Source: Intestinibaculum porci
Lineage (GTDB): Bacteria; Bacillota_I; Bacilli_A; Erysipelotrichales; Coprobacillaceae
Length of the DNA stretch: 64,000 bases
Assembly: GCF_003925875.1 (NCBI RefSeq)
Contig: NZ_AP019309.1
Location: 186,001 to 250,000, forward strand
Direction: 5' to 3'
A model generated the notes under the pieces. It was not told the origin of the DNA. It saw nothing but the letters and a program-made list of their open reading frames with translations, and ran no database searches. Both the position numbers and the translations under genes were made by a program. Shown one piece after another: positions 8,424 to 17,406 of the stretch (positions are counted from its first letter, which is position 1; each line of letters opens with the position of its first letter).

Positions 8424-9071
8424 ATGATTGTAAATGAAGAAGCAGTCAAAAAAGTATTAAATGATGTCAAGCCAGCGACCTTAGTGGCAGCCACGAAATA
8501 TGTCGATGCGCCGGAATTAGATAAGTTAGAGGCATTAGGGGTGACAATCTTTGGGGAAAACCGCGTTCAGGCCTTTTTGGAGAAGTATGAAAAGTACCAT
8601 GGAAACGCCCACTGGCATTTTATTGGCACACTGCAGTGTAATAAAGTGAAATACATTATTGATAAGGTCGAACTGATTCATTCGGTCAATTCTTATAAGC
8701 TGATTGATGAAATTGAAAAGCAGGCCAAGAAACATGATTTAGTAATGGATGTTTTATTACAGGTCAATATTGCCCAGGAAGAAAGCAAACATGGCTTTGC
8801 GGCGCAGGAAATGGATCAGGTGATGGATTACTTAAAAGATAAACCGCATCTCCATCCGCGCGGTTTGATGATGATGGCTCCTCATATTGAACCAGAAGAA
8901 ACGAGACAGTATTTTAAAGCCACCAAAGACTTATTAACAGCTCTAACGCAGAAGTATCCACAGTATCAGTTAACTGAGTTATCCATGGGAATGACCAATG
9001 ATTACAAGATCGCCATTGAAGAAGGTTCAACGATGGTGCGTTTAGGCCATGCCTTATTTAAAGAAGCATAG
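8424..9071 (+). CDS. yggS: YggS/PLPBP family pyridoxal phosphate homeostasis protein
   Basis: A 215-residue single-domain fold-type III PLP-binding protein. Family members bind PLP on a lysine and buffer free PLP without known catalysis. Seen: the PLP-lysine strand LVAATKYVD (K about 26), FGENRVQ, WHFIGTLQCNKVKY, HSVNS, LLQVNIAQEESKHGF, RGLMMMAP and the phosphate-binding end LSMGMTNDYKIAIEEGSTMVRLG. The start at ATG 8424 follows GAGGTGAG. The in-frame sequence further upstream lies inside the divergent gene and is not used. Its closeness to pdxR and pdxK makes a small vitamin B6 group. Confidence 0.94.
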   Translation: MIVNEEAVKKVLNDVKPATLVAATKYVDAPELDKLEALGVTIFGENRVQAFLEKYEKYHGNAHWHFIGTLQCNKVKYIIDKVELIHSVNSYKLIDEIEKQAKKHDLVMDVLLQVNIAQEESKHGFAAQEMDQVMDYLKDKPHLHPRGLMMMAPHIEPEETRQYFKATKDLLTALTQKYPQYQLTELSMGMTNDYKIAIEEGSTMVRLGHALFKEA

Positions 9072-9077
9072 TTTTTT

Positions 9078-9110
9078 AGACAGATAACATAATGTTGTCT
9101 GTCTTTTTTG
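9078..9110 (+). terminator. Intrinsic terminator after yggS
   Basis: Arms 9078-9084 and 9098-9104 (AGACAGA with TCTGTCT) are extended inward with one mismatch and followed by six T. It starts 7 bases after the yggS stop. Confidence 0.85.
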
Positions 9111-9162
9111 TCGTTTACATATAAAACATGTCAATATAGACATTATTTTTAAAGTTTCATCA

Positions 9163-9191
9163 TTGACATTATTTGAGATGGTGAGTAAGAT
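9163..9191 (+). promoter_or_regulatory. Strong sigma-A-type promoter
   Basis: TTGACA (9163-9168), a spacer of exactly 17 bp and TAAGAT (9186-9191). It drives the small protein at 9234 and probably the large fusion gene at 9502. Confidence 0.75.
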
Positions 9192-9233
9192 ACAAATGCT
9201 TAGTAATACAAATAAGTAGTATGAGGTGAGATG

Positions 9234-9428
9234 ATGGAAGATCCGGATTATAAAAGACTCGTCGTTAATAAATGTAAATATTTCAATATGCGCGAAGTCT
9301 GTGAGAAAGCCGGCATTAATTATTCAACCTATCGCGGGTGGAAAAACAATGGCCGTTCCTTTTCTGATGAAAAGGCCAAAATATTATTTTTAACAATGAA
9401 AGAGATTTGCGAGAAGTCGCAAAAGTAA
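9234..9428 (+). CDS. Small helix-turn-helix-like protein
   Basis: A 64-residue protein starting MEDPDYKRLVV, followed by REVCEKAGINYSTYRGWKNN, which has the spacing of a helix-turn-helix with a Trp-containing recognition helix. AGGTGA (9224-9229) lies four bases before the ATG at 9234; an ATG at 9231 is also possible. It has its own strong promoter and is followed 73 bp later by the 1409-residue activase/dehydratase gene, so it may regulate that gene. I do not recognise the family. Confidence 0.65.
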   Translation: MEDPDYKRLVVNKCKYFNMREVCEKAGINYSTYRGWKNNGRSFSDEKAKILFLTMKEICEKSQK

Positions 9429-9501
9429 GCAAATAAGCAAATAGATTGATAAATTTCGTATATTCCATTACTATACGGGAAGGTAAGGAGGTTACCAAGC
9501 A

Positions 9502-12500
9502 GTGAAGTACTATTTAGGAATTGACGTCGGTTCAACGACTGTCAAACTGTATCTGACAGATGAGCAGGATAATTGTCTGTACTCAAACTATGTCAGACAC
9601 TTTTCTGACGTAAGAGCCACAATTTTTACCTTACTTAAAGAGGTAAAAGACCAATTAGGGGACATTGAGATCTATCCTGCCATGACAGGTTCAGGCGGAT
9701 TATCTTTAGCACAATCATTAAATATTGAATTTATTCAGGAAGTGATCGCCTGTACAAAGACCGTTGAAACATATATTCCAAGAACGGATGTCGTGATCGA
9801 ATTAGGCGGGGAAGATGCCAAGATCACGTATTTTGACGGTGCCTTAGAACAGCGTATGAACGGAACCTGTGCCGGCGGTACAGGGGCCTTTATCGACCAG
9901 ATGGCAACGTTATTACAAACCGATGCCAAGGGCTTAAATGAATTAGCCAAACATTATCAGACGATTTATCCGATCGCCTCACGCTGCGGGGTCTTTGCGA
10001 AGACCGATGTGCAGCCGCTCATTAACGATGGGGTATCGAAAGAAGATATCGCCGTATCGATTTTCCAGGCGGTTGTCAACCAGACGATTTCTGGCTTAGC
10101 TTGCGGGAAACCTATTCGCGGGAATGTGGCCTTCTTAGGCGGACCACTTTATTTCTTGTCCGAATTACGCCAGCGTTTCATTGAAACGTTAAAGCTGACG
10201 GATGATGAAATCATCTTCCCTGAAAACTCGCAGTTATTCGTAGCCATGGGGGCTTGTCTGAATGCGAAAGAAAAAGCCACACAGGCTTTTAAAATTTCTG
10301 ATCTATTAAATGCGTTAGAAGCTTTAAAAGGGAAAACATCAGAAATTACTAATGAAATTGAACCGCTCTTTAAAAATGATGAAGAGTTAAAAGCATTCCG
10401 CGAAAGACATCTTTCTCATATTACGAAGAAACATTCTTTAGCGAAATATAAAGGGAAAGTTTATGTTGGGATCGATGTTGGTTCCACGACATCGAAAGTG
10501 ATTTTAACCGATGATCAGGGAGCGATCTTATGGTCATTCTATTCATCTAATGAAGGGAATCCTTTAAAACTGATCATTAAGATTATGGGCGATGTTTATG
10601 AAATGCTGCCAGAAGGGGCATATATTGCGAAAGCGGGGGTTACTGGTTATGGTGAAGCCTTAATTCGTAATGCCATTAAAGTAGACTATGGGGAAGTGGA
10701 AACGATTGCCCACTACACCGCTGCCAAAGCTTATGATCCAGATGTTGATTTCATCTTAGATATCGGCGGTCAGGATATGAAGGCAATCACGATTCGTGAT
10801 AATGTCATTCAGAATATTTCCTTAAACGAAGCCTGTTCAGCGGGCTGCGGTTCATTCTTAGAGACCTTTGCGAAATCATTAGGTTATACGATTGAAGAAT
10901 TTGCGGCTTTAGCCTTAAAGTCACGTCATCCGATGGACTTAGGCTCACGCTGTACGGTTTTCATGAACTCTAAAGTGAAACAGGCCCAGAAGGAAGGGGC
11001 TACTGTTGAAGATATTTCAGCCGGGCTCTCTTATTCCGTTATTAAAAATGCCTTATACAAGGTTATCAAATTACGTTCTAAAGAAGATATTGGTAAGCAT
11101 GTCGTCGTTCAGGGCGGGACGTTCTATAATGAAGCCGTCTTAAGAGCCTTTGAAAAGGAAACCGGCATTGAAGTGACCAGACCAGATATCGCCGGGTTAA
11201 TGGGCGCTTATGGGATGGCGCGTATCGCTATTGAAAATGATGATGGCGAGCCAACAACCTTGCTTACAAAAGATGAATTAGAACAGTTAACTTATACCAC
11301 ATCGATGCGTAACTGCGGGTTATGTACGAATAACTGTATGTTAACAGTAACGCAGTTTAATGATGATCGTCAGTTTATTTCCGGTAACCGCTGTGAACGC
11401 GGGGCTGGTTTACCATTATCATCAAAGAAGTATCCAAACTTATATGATTATAAATACAAACGTATTTTTGGTTATAAGTCTTTATTACCAAAAGAAGCGC
11501 CACGCGGCAGCGTTGGTATTCCTCGTGTTCTTAACATGTATGAGAACTATCCATTCTGGCATACTTTCTTCACAAACTTAGGCTTCAGAGTGGTCTTAAG
11601 TGCCCGTTCAAGCAAGCAGTTATATGAAAAAGGGATTGAATCAATTCCAAGTGAAAACGTATGTTATCCAGCAAAGTTAGCACATGGTCATATTGAAAAC
11701 TTAATTGCCCGTCATATTTCATTTATTTTCTATCCTTCTGTTGTTTATGAAAGACAGGAATATCAGGATGCCGGAAACCATTATAACTGTCCGATTGTCG
11801 GCTCTTATCCGGAAACCATTAAAAACAATGTGGATAACTTAGAATTGAATCATATCAATTACAAGAATCCATTTATTTCGTTAAATAATCCAAAAACTTT
11901 ATTTAAGACTTTAAAAGAATCATTAGCGGAATTTCATATCTCTGATCAGGAATTACATACCGCTATTGATAAAGCCTATGATGAATTAGCGAGAGCCAAA
12001 CGTGATGTCCAGGAAAAAGGAAAAGAAGCCTTAGAATGGATGCATGCGAACCATAAACATGGGATCGTTTTAGCCGGACGTCCCTATCATGTCGACCCAG
12101 AAATCAACCATGGGATTGCGGATCTGATCTGTTCGGAAGGATTTGCGGTCTTAACGGAGGATTCTGTCTGCAACCTCAACAAAGAAGAAACCGAATTCCG
12201 CGTTGTCGATCAGTGGACTTACCATTCTCGTTTATACCGGGCGGCGGAATTTGTCTCTACCCAGAAAGACTTAGAACTCGTACAGCTGACCTCATTTGGC
12301 TGCGGCTTAGACGCCGTAACGAGCGATCAGGTACAGGAATTATTACAGGCCAGAGGGAAGATCTTTACATTAATCAAGATTGATGAAACCTCAAACTTAG
12401 GGCCTATTCGTATCCGTATCCGTTCCTTAAAAGCAACGGTGCGTAAACGCATGGATGATATTGATTTATCAAAACACTATGAGTTAAAGAAAGTGCCATT

Positions 12501-13731
12501 CACCAAAGAGATGAAAGACAAAGGCTGGACGATTCTCTGTCCACAGATGTCACCCATTCATTTCCAGTTCGTCGAAACAGCACTGCGTTCTGAAGGGTAT
12601 AACTTTGAAGTACTTCCTTCGGTTGATAAAGGGGCTACTGATGCTGGCTTAAAATATGTCAATAACGATGCCTGCTATCCAAGTATCCTGGTTACCGGGC
12701 AGTTAATGGAAGCTTTACAGTCAGGTAAATACGATGTTCATAAAACCGCTGTTATTATTTCACAGACTGGCGGGGGCTGTCGTGCTACCAACTATATTGC
12801 CTTTATCCGTAAAGCCTTAAAAGATGCGCACTTAGATTTCGTTCCAGTCATTTCCGCAAACTTAGCTGGTTTAGAATCTAACCCAGGCTTTAAGATTACT
12901 TATAACGTGGCGAAAAAAGCCACGATGGCAGCAATGTATGGGGATTTATTCATGCGTGTGCTTTACCGGGTACGTCCATATGAAGCGATCAAAGGTTCAA
13001 CCAATGAACTCTATCAGTCGTGGATTGATAAGTGTCAGGAAAACGTCAAAGATGGCAATATGAAAGAATTTAAGAAGAACGTTTACCAGATCGTTAAAGA
13101 ATTTGATGAACTGCCTTGTTTAGATATTAAAAAACCACGTGTTGGTTTAGTTGGAGAAATCTTAGTTAAATTCCATCCAACAGCGAATAATGAAATTGTG
13201 AAAACAATTGAAGCCGAAGGGGCGGAAGCTGTGATGCCAGACTTGATCGACTTCTTCCAGTATTCATTCTATAATGCGAAGTTCAAACATGAACATTTCG
13301 ATACGACATGGAAGAATGAAAAGTTATGTAACTTAGCCATCAAGTTAGTTGATTTCTTAAGAAAAGATATGATCAAAGCGCTCAAAGCATCCAAACGTTT
13401 TGAAGCACCAACGCCAATTGAAGACTTAGCGAAAGCTGCTTCAGAAGTTGTTTCTTTAGGAAACATGACAGGTGAAGGCTGGTTCTTAACTGCCGAAATG
13501 ATCGAATTAATTAATGAAGGGGCTGGTAATATTGTCTGCATGCAGCCATTTGGCTGTCTGCCTAACCACGTGACTGGGAAAGGGGTTATTAAAGCCTTAC
13601 GTAAGAAATATCCACAATCGAATATTGTGGCCATCGATTACGATCCAGGGGCTTCCGAAACGAACCAGTTAAACCGTATTAAACTGATGTTATCAACCGC
13701 ATTCAAGAACTTAGAAAAAGCAGATTCCTAA
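9502..13731 (+). CDS. Double 2-hydroxyacyl-CoA dehydratase activase fused to dehydratase-type subunit
   Basis: A 1409-residue protein. Two BadF/BcrA/HgdC-type ASKHA ATPase modules are in tandem: one at the start (GIDVGSTTVKLYL, then NGTCAGGTGAFIDQMA and SRCGVFAKTD), one from about residue 320 (GIDVGSTTSKVIL, EACSAGCGSFLETFA, SRCTVFMNS). Their cysteines match the [4Fe-4S]-bridging positions of the archerase activators. A Cys-rich link (RNCGLCTNNCML) leads into a DUF2229-like region and a C-terminal HgdB/D-type domain (GRPYHVDPEINHGIAD, CPQMSPIHFQF, QTGGGCRATNY, QPFGCLPNHV). The start is GTG 9502, nine bases after AAGGAGGT. Proteins of this layout are common in anaerobic Bacillota, but the substrate is unknown. 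It probably performs ATP-driven one-electron transfer. Confidence 0.92.
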   Translation: MKYYLGIDVGSTTVKLYLTDEQDNCLYSNYVRHFSDVRATIFTLLKEVKDQLGDIEIYPAMTGSGGLSLAQSLNIEFIQEVIACTKTVETYIPRTDVVIELGGEDAKITYFDGALEQRMNGTCAGGTGAFIDQMATLLQTDAKGLNELAKHYQTIYPIASRCGVFAKTDVQPLINDGVSKEDIAVSIFQAVVNQTISGLACGKPIRGNVAFLGGPLYFLSELRQRFIETLKLTDDEIIFPENSQLFVAMGACLNAKEKATQAFKISDLLNALEALKGKTSEITNEIEPLFKNDEELKAFRERHLSHITKKHSLAKYKGKVYVGIDVGSTTSKVILTDDQGAILWSFYSSNEGNPLKLIIKIMGDVYEMLPEGAYIAKAGVTGYGEALIRNAIKVDYGEVETIAHYTAAKAYDPDVDFILDIGGQDMKAITIRDNVIQNISLNEACSAGCGSFLETFAKSLGYTIEEFAALALKSRHPMDLGSRCTVFMNSKVKQAQKEGATVEDISAGLSYSVIKNALYKVIKLRSKEDIGKHVVVQGGTFYNEAVLRAFEKETGIEVTRPDIAGLMGAYGMARIAIENDDGEPTTLLTKDELEQLTYTTSMRNCGLCTNNCMLTVTQFNDDRQFISGNRCERGAGLPLSSKKYPNLYDYKYKRIFGYKSLLPKEAPRGSVGIPRVLNMYENYPFWHTFFTNLGFRVVLSARSSKQLYEKGIESIPSENVCYPAKLAHGHIENLIARHISFIFYPSVVYERQEYQDAGNHYNCPIVGSYPETIKNNVDNLELNHINYKNPFISLNNPKTLFKTLKESLAEFHISDQELHTAIDKAYDELARAKRDVQEKGKEALEWMHANHKHGIVLAGRPYHVDPEINHGIADLICSEGFAVLTEDSVCNLNKEETEFRVVDQWTYHSRLYRAAEFVSTQKDLELVQLTSFGCGLDAVTSDQVQELLQARGKIFTLIKIDETSNLGPIRIRIRSLKATVRKRMDDIDLSKHYELKKVPFTKEMKDKGWTILCPQMSPIHFQFVETALRSEGYNFEVLPSVDKGATDAGLKYVNNDACYPSILVTGQLMEALQSGKYDVHKTAVIISQTGGGCRATNYIAFIRKALKDAHLDFVPVISANLAGLESNPGFKITYNVAKKATMAAMYGDLFMRVLYRVRPYEAIKGSTNELYQSWIDKCQENVKDGNMKEFKKNVYQIVKEFDELPCLDIKKPRVGLVGEILVKFHPTANNEIVKTIEAEGAEAVMPDLIDFFQYSFYNAKFKHEHFDTTWKNEKLCNLAIKLVDFLRKDMIKALKASKRFEAPTPIEDLAKAASEVVSLGNMTGEGWFLTAEMIELINEGAGNIVCMQPFGCLPNHVTGKGVIKALRKKYPQSNIVAIDYDPGASETNQLNRIKLMLSTAFKNLEKADS

Positions 13732-13749
13732 TTAGGAACCTGCTTTTTT
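13715..13749. terminator. Bidirectional terminator
   Basis: A long hairpin: AAAAAGCAG (13715-13723) pairs with CTGCTTTTT (13740-13748), and TTCCT (13725-13729) pairs with AGGAA (13734-13738). It overlaps the 3' ends of two convergent genes and has T-runs on both strands. Confidence 0.85.
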
Positions 13750-14184
13750 CATCTGCTTTTTAAAGTTTTGGATGTCTTGTCTGGTCATAATGCCGCGATC
13801 GATGAGAAGATGCGCATTGCGATAGCGTTCTTCCTCTTCCAGATCCTCATTTAACATATCCTGGGCAGCCATGGCACAGTCACTGATATGGCAGCGGGAG
13901 ATCAGCTGTACTTTTTCCTGAACATCAGTGACCATCCGAATATCCTGCCGCAGTAAGTCTAATTCCGCAGCTGTATTCGTATGAATTTTAGGCGCTTTCG
14001 TAACACCGTTAATACGAGATAAACCGTTACTGGCGCGATCTCCTAAGATATAGCTGAAAAGCAGGAAGATCCCGGCGATAATAAGAATGACGCCGATCAT
14101 ATCCATCCAGAAGGCTGAGGCAAAGGCAATCAGGAGAAAGCCGGCAACCATTAAAGACAACGTAAGCGTAATAATTGTTTTCAT
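13732..14184 (-). CDS. Small two-helix membrane protein, unknown
   Basis: A 150-residue protein with two closely spaced transmembrane segments (IITLTLSLMVAGFLLIAFASA and MIGVILIIAGIFLLFSYIL) and a soluble C-terminal half rich in charged helices (VTDVQEKVQLISRCHISDCA, then EDLEEEERYRNAHLLIDRGIM). The start at position 14184 lies six bases after AAAGG on the minus strand; upstream in-frame ATGs are less well placed. It is downstream of, and in the same direction as, the diguanylate cyclase gene, 25 bp away, so the two are probably co-transcribed. No family recognised. Confidence 0.65.
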   Translation of the reverse strand: MKTIITLTLSLMVAGFLLIAFASAFWMDMIGVILIIAGIFLLFSYILGDRASNGLSRINGVTKAPKIHTNTAAELDLLRQDIRMVTDVQEKVQLISRCHISDCAMAAQDMLNEDLEEEERYRNAHLLIDRGIMTRQDIQNFKKQMKKAGS

Positions 14185-14209
14185 AAGCATCCTTTCGCTT
14201 ACTATTATA

Positions 14210-16393
14210 TCACAGTTTTTCATCCATCAACTGATGATGACGTTTTTTGCTTTCATACATGAAGCTATCCGCATTATCAATGAGATGTTTAATTTCGCCT
14301 GGTGTTGCATTGTGATCAAAGACACTCATCCCATAGGCGATCGATACCGTAAATGGATAATCATGTTCTAAGGCAAAGTTTTCACTTTGCGTGACAATCC
14401 GATCATCAACGGTTTTAATAAAAGCGGGATACCGTGTCTTAATAATGACCATGAATTCATCACCGCCAATGCGTCCGACTAAGTCGCGCGGGAAGGCATT
14501 GGTAAGTATGGAGGCAGCGCCGATAATGGCCTGGTCACCCGCTTCGTGGCCATACTGATCATTGATCTTTTTGAGACGATCTAAATCCGCAAATAAAATA
14601 TAGGCAAATTCATCAAAGCGCAGCGTCGCAATCGTTTCATCGAGTTTTTCTAAGATGCCGCGGCGATTGAAGACGCCCGTTAATTCATCGGTGATCGACT
14701 GAATGTTGAGCTTCTCTAAGATACCAGTAATATAGAACGCGGTGCCAAACTGCGATAGTAAGAACTCAATATCAGAGAGTTTCTCATACGGATAATCGGT
14801 CAATAAAATGCCATACTGTTCTTCATTGAACGAAATCGTTGAGACAGTTTTATAATTGCCAGGGAAATGATTTAATAAATCATCGAGGCTATAAAAGGTA
14901 TTGAGCGTTTTCTCCGGTTTGCCATCTTTGATATGAGCTTTCAAAAAAGCCATTGATGGCGGAATAAAGTCATCTTCACGATTGAAGTAAATCTTTTCTG
15001 GGAAGACCAGCAGCATCGCATTTTTGACGTTCATGATCGTTAATGATTCGGCAATCAGATCATAAATGCTTTGGCCCTGATTGACGCCCATGGTAATGCG
15101 GGAACTGATGTTGAGTGATAATTTATCTTCATCATAGTCTGTGCTGTTTTGCGCGGCCATGGCACTATAAGATAAAATGATATGATTGAATAAATCATTC
15201 TGTAATGCTGTAAGTAATGGGATTTGATCTGGCTCATACTGGAGGCGCGCTTTAAAGAGAGCGACCAAAATGGCGTTGAAGCGATCGATGTCAATAAACT
15301 TCATGTTCGTAAAAGTGATAATGTGTCCTAACTGGACAAATAAGAATTGATGGAAGCTTTCTGGCATCTCCTGGATACTGATAACTTTTCTAAAGAAAGT
15401 TGTCACTTCTTCTTTGAGCACATTATCAAAAACGATCTTATCGTCAAAAAGGAAAATCGTTAAAACGTGTGCGATCTCATCCGCATCACAGTGATTGCGG
15501 TAAGCCTGATTGAGGTATTCAGATAGCGTATCATCCATCGCAAAGTGGGCGCCTAGCGAGCTGCGCGAGACAAATGTCGTCGGCACCGATGAGTGAAAAA
15601 TATCGGTATGCGGCGCGAGTGCTTCCAAACCAGCAAGATAAGCTAATAGAGCACTGTCACCGTGAACGCTCGCTAGTGGTGGGTTAGTATAAGCAGAGTG
15701 GGAATCATCATCAAAACTGCCAACTAAAATATCCTTGCCAATATTTTTCTTGAGATCATGAAGAATATCATAAACGCAGTAAGCAAGGCGATCAGTAACG
15801 GTAAAGATGCCATCGATTTCTGGATGGGCCTTAAGGAATGGCTCAATAATATCACGATTATAGCTGGTATAGTTAGCGCAGTGGCAGACTAATGAGAAAT
15901 CCAGGGATATCTGATGATAGGATAAAGCCATTTTATAAGCTTCAAAGCGCGCTTTCGTGCCTTGACGATCAGCCGGTCCGCCGATAAAGGCAATATGCCG
16001 ACAGCCCTTGCTAATCATAAAACTGATTTCATCGATTACGCCTTTCCCGGCATCATACATTACTGAACTGTAATGTTCATTGTAATAGTTGAGGGTGATT
16101 AGGGGAATATCATAACGCGCTAAAAACTGTTCAGTCGTCATATGAGAACCAAGAATAATATTAGAAACCGGTACTAACAGCTGATCAATGCCGGCGATAT
16201 TAGCATAATCATAAGCCATATTATTTTTGTTTAGAAAATCCTCAAAGTGCGTGCGTCGCTGGGCGCCTGTCCCGGTAAAGACCACTAACTCCGCATCGCT
16301 TTCATCAGCGGCTGCCTGGGCACCACGAATGAGCTCTAAATTATATTCATCGGTTGTCTCAATGAGGATTCCTAATCGTTTCTTCTCATGCAT
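14210..16393 (-). CDS. Diguanylate cyclase with LacI-type periplasmic-binding-fold sensor domain
   Basis: A 727-residue soluble protein. Residues about 5-290 have the fold signature of LacI/GalR effector domains (RLGILIETTDEYNLELIRGA, IAFIGGPADRQGTKARFEAY, DGIFTVTDRLAYCVYDIL, VGSFDDD) but with no DNA-binding headpiece. A middle region of about 260 residues follows. The C-terminal about 165 residues are a GGDEF domain (TDELTGVFNRRG, FADLDRLKKINDQYGHEAGD, GRIGGDEFMVII) that should make cyclic di-GMP. The inhibitory RxxD site that normally lies five residues before GGDEF reads FPRD here, so product inhibition is probably absent. The start (16393) lies eight bases after AAAAGGAG. There is no signal peptide, so it would sense a cytoplasmic ligand, perhaps a sugar. 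Confidence 0.88.
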   Translation of the reverse strand: MHEKKRLGILIETTDEYNLELIRGAQAAADESDAELVVFTGTGAQRRTHFEDFLNKNNMAYDYANIAGIDQLLVPVSNIILGSHMTTEQFLARYDIPLITLNYYNEHYSSVMYDAGKGVIDEISFMISKGCRHIAFIGGPADRQGTKARFEAYKMALSYHQISLDFSLVCHCANYTSYNRDIIEPFLKAHPEIDGIFTVTDRLAYCVYDILHDLKKNIGKDILVGSFDDDSHSAYTNPPLASVHGDSALLAYLAGLEALAPHTDIFHSSVPTTFVSRSSLGAHFAMDDTLSEYLNQAYRNHCDADEIAHVLTIFLFDDKIVFDNVLKEEVTTFFRKVISIQEMPESFHQFLFVQLGHIITFTNMKFIDIDRFNAILVALFKARLQYEPDQIPLLTALQNDLFNHIILSYSAMAAQNSTDYDEDKLSLNISSRITMGVNQGQSIYDLIAESLTIMNVKNAMLLVFPEKIYFNREDDFIPPSMAFLKAHIKDGKPEKTLNTFYSLDDLLNHFPGNYKTVSTISFNEEQYGILLTDYPYEKLSDIEFLLSQFGTAFYITGILEKLNIQSITDELTGVFNRRGILEKLDETIATLRFDEFAYILFADLDRLKKINDQYGHEAGDQAIIGAASILTNAFPRDLVGRIGGDEFMVIIKTRYPAFIKTVDDRIVTQSENFALEHDYPFTVSIAYGMSVFDHNATPGEIKHLIDNADSFMYESKKRHHQLMDEKL

Positions 16394-16566
16394 TTCAAAA
16401 ACTCCTTTTGATAGTAACCGCTTACATATCAATATACAAAGAAAACCCTTTACTTTTTTCTATCCTTATTCCATGATACGCGGATTCAGCAAGAAAAACA
16501 AGCTGAATACGCCAATAAATATTGCCCTGAAATGCAAACTTAACTTACAGCCTGTAGTGAGTGATT

Positions 16567-16626
16567 TGGAAGTAAGTCTTTCACTTCTGAAGGGAGTAAA
16601 ATGTATGGAAGTAAGTCCTTCACTTA
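16567..16626 (+). repeat. Short direct repeats at left edge of the mobile island
   Basis: TGGAAGTAAGTC followed by TTTCACTTC starts at 16567 and is repeated almost exactly at 16606 (one T to C change, last base different). A related copy, TGGAAGTTAGTCC, is at 34218 at the other edge of the island. The surrounding 16433-16734 stretch has no gene; it holds these repeats and two hairpins. They may be the outer end of the IS30-type element. Confidence 0.5.
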
Positions 16627-16685
16627 ACAATTATCTAAAAGATGTTAAAATGTAATGAAGATCATCAAAAGGAAGCGAAAAAAAA

Positions 16686-16737
16686 TGATGAGTGTAAGCT
16701 CTGGTAAAGTATCACTCATCATGTTCCAAAGAACATG
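16686..16737 (+). promoter_or_regulatory. Two leader hairpins overlapping the DUF6431 gene start
   Basis: A 9-bp perfect stem (TGATGAGTG at 16686-16694 with CACTCATCA at 16713-16721) is followed by a second 7-bp stem (CATGTTC at 16720-16726 with GAACATG at 16731-16737) whose right arm contains the ATG of the next gene. A similar GATGAG/CTCATC hairpin precedes the second copy of this gene (30829-30861). Confidence 0.5.
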
Positions 16738-17406
16738 TTAAATATATATCTAAATCAGTCTGCCTGCAACTACTTTCAGACAAAATATTCAATAGTTTGC
16801 AATTTTAAATCGATCATCGCTAGATGCGAGCATAAACAGTCTGTCAGCCACCTTACCAGCAGCGAGCTGGAATCTCTTATTAGCCATGAAATCCAGAAAC
16901 TGTATGACACAATTGTGGATTCTGTTGACTTCAATCAGCTGTTTAACGGACATGGTCATGATTGGATCAGAAATGGCCATAAGAAAAGAATCATATCATG
17001 CTATGAATACAGCTTTCATATTAACATCCAGAGAATATACTCCAAAGAGCTTAATGAGTCTCATATGGTCTATATATCCCTTTTACTGCCCTTTATTCGC
17101 TTATCTACCGAAGCTGTTATTGATACCCTTAAACAGGACGGCCAGCTCCCTGCAGCCTTAAAAACGCTGCCGAGCTTATTTAATAATCTTTTTAACACCA
17201 TAAAGCAAAGCAGCTCTACTATGATCCCTCTTGCACTGATTAAAAGTCTCTATAAGATCCTTGTTAGTCGTAAAAAAAGACAGTTCAAGGTCTTTTTTTC
17301 TGTTTTATATATGTACCAACACGCCTATGATCATTCCGTTCTCAAAAATAGTCTATTATGTCTTAAAGAAAGGAAAAGGTGGTGTAAGTATGAACAAATC
17401 AAATAA
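16735..17406 (+). CDS. DUF6431-like transposon accessory protein (copy A)
   Basis: A 223-residue protein of unknown function. Its middle, WIRNGHKKRIISCYEYSFHI followed by QRIYSKELNESH, aligns with the protein encoded at 29910-30809 (WIKYGHYKKTV, QRIYSKKLGKTH). Proteins with this pattern (DUF6431-like) lie directly upstream of IS30-type transposases in Bacillota. Both copies here are followed by a small gene and an IS30-type transposase, so the three form one transposable unit. The start ATG at 16735 has no ribosome binding site and sits in a hairpin. The protein is about 75 residues shorter at the N-terminus than copy B. Confidence 0.6.
   Translation: MLNIYLNQSACNYFQTKYSIVCNFKSIIARCEHKQSVSHLTSSELESLISHEIQKLYDTIVDSVDFNQLFNGHGHDWIRNGHKKRIISCYEYSFHINIQRIYSKELNESHMVYISLLLPFIRLSTEAVIDTLKQDGQLPAALKTLPSLFNNLFNTIKQSSSTMIPLALIKSLYKILVSRKKRQFKVFFSVLYMYQHAYDHSVLKNSLLCLKERKRWCKYEQIK

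Noticed and set aside
16567-16626. CRISPR-like repeat
   Set aside because: Only two short copies with an 18-bp gap and no cas genes anywhere in the window.
16227-16655. 142-residue plus-strand frame over the start of the diguanylate cyclase gene
   Set aside because: Mostly antisense to a well-supported gene, with no recognisable domain and a tail in non-coding repeats.
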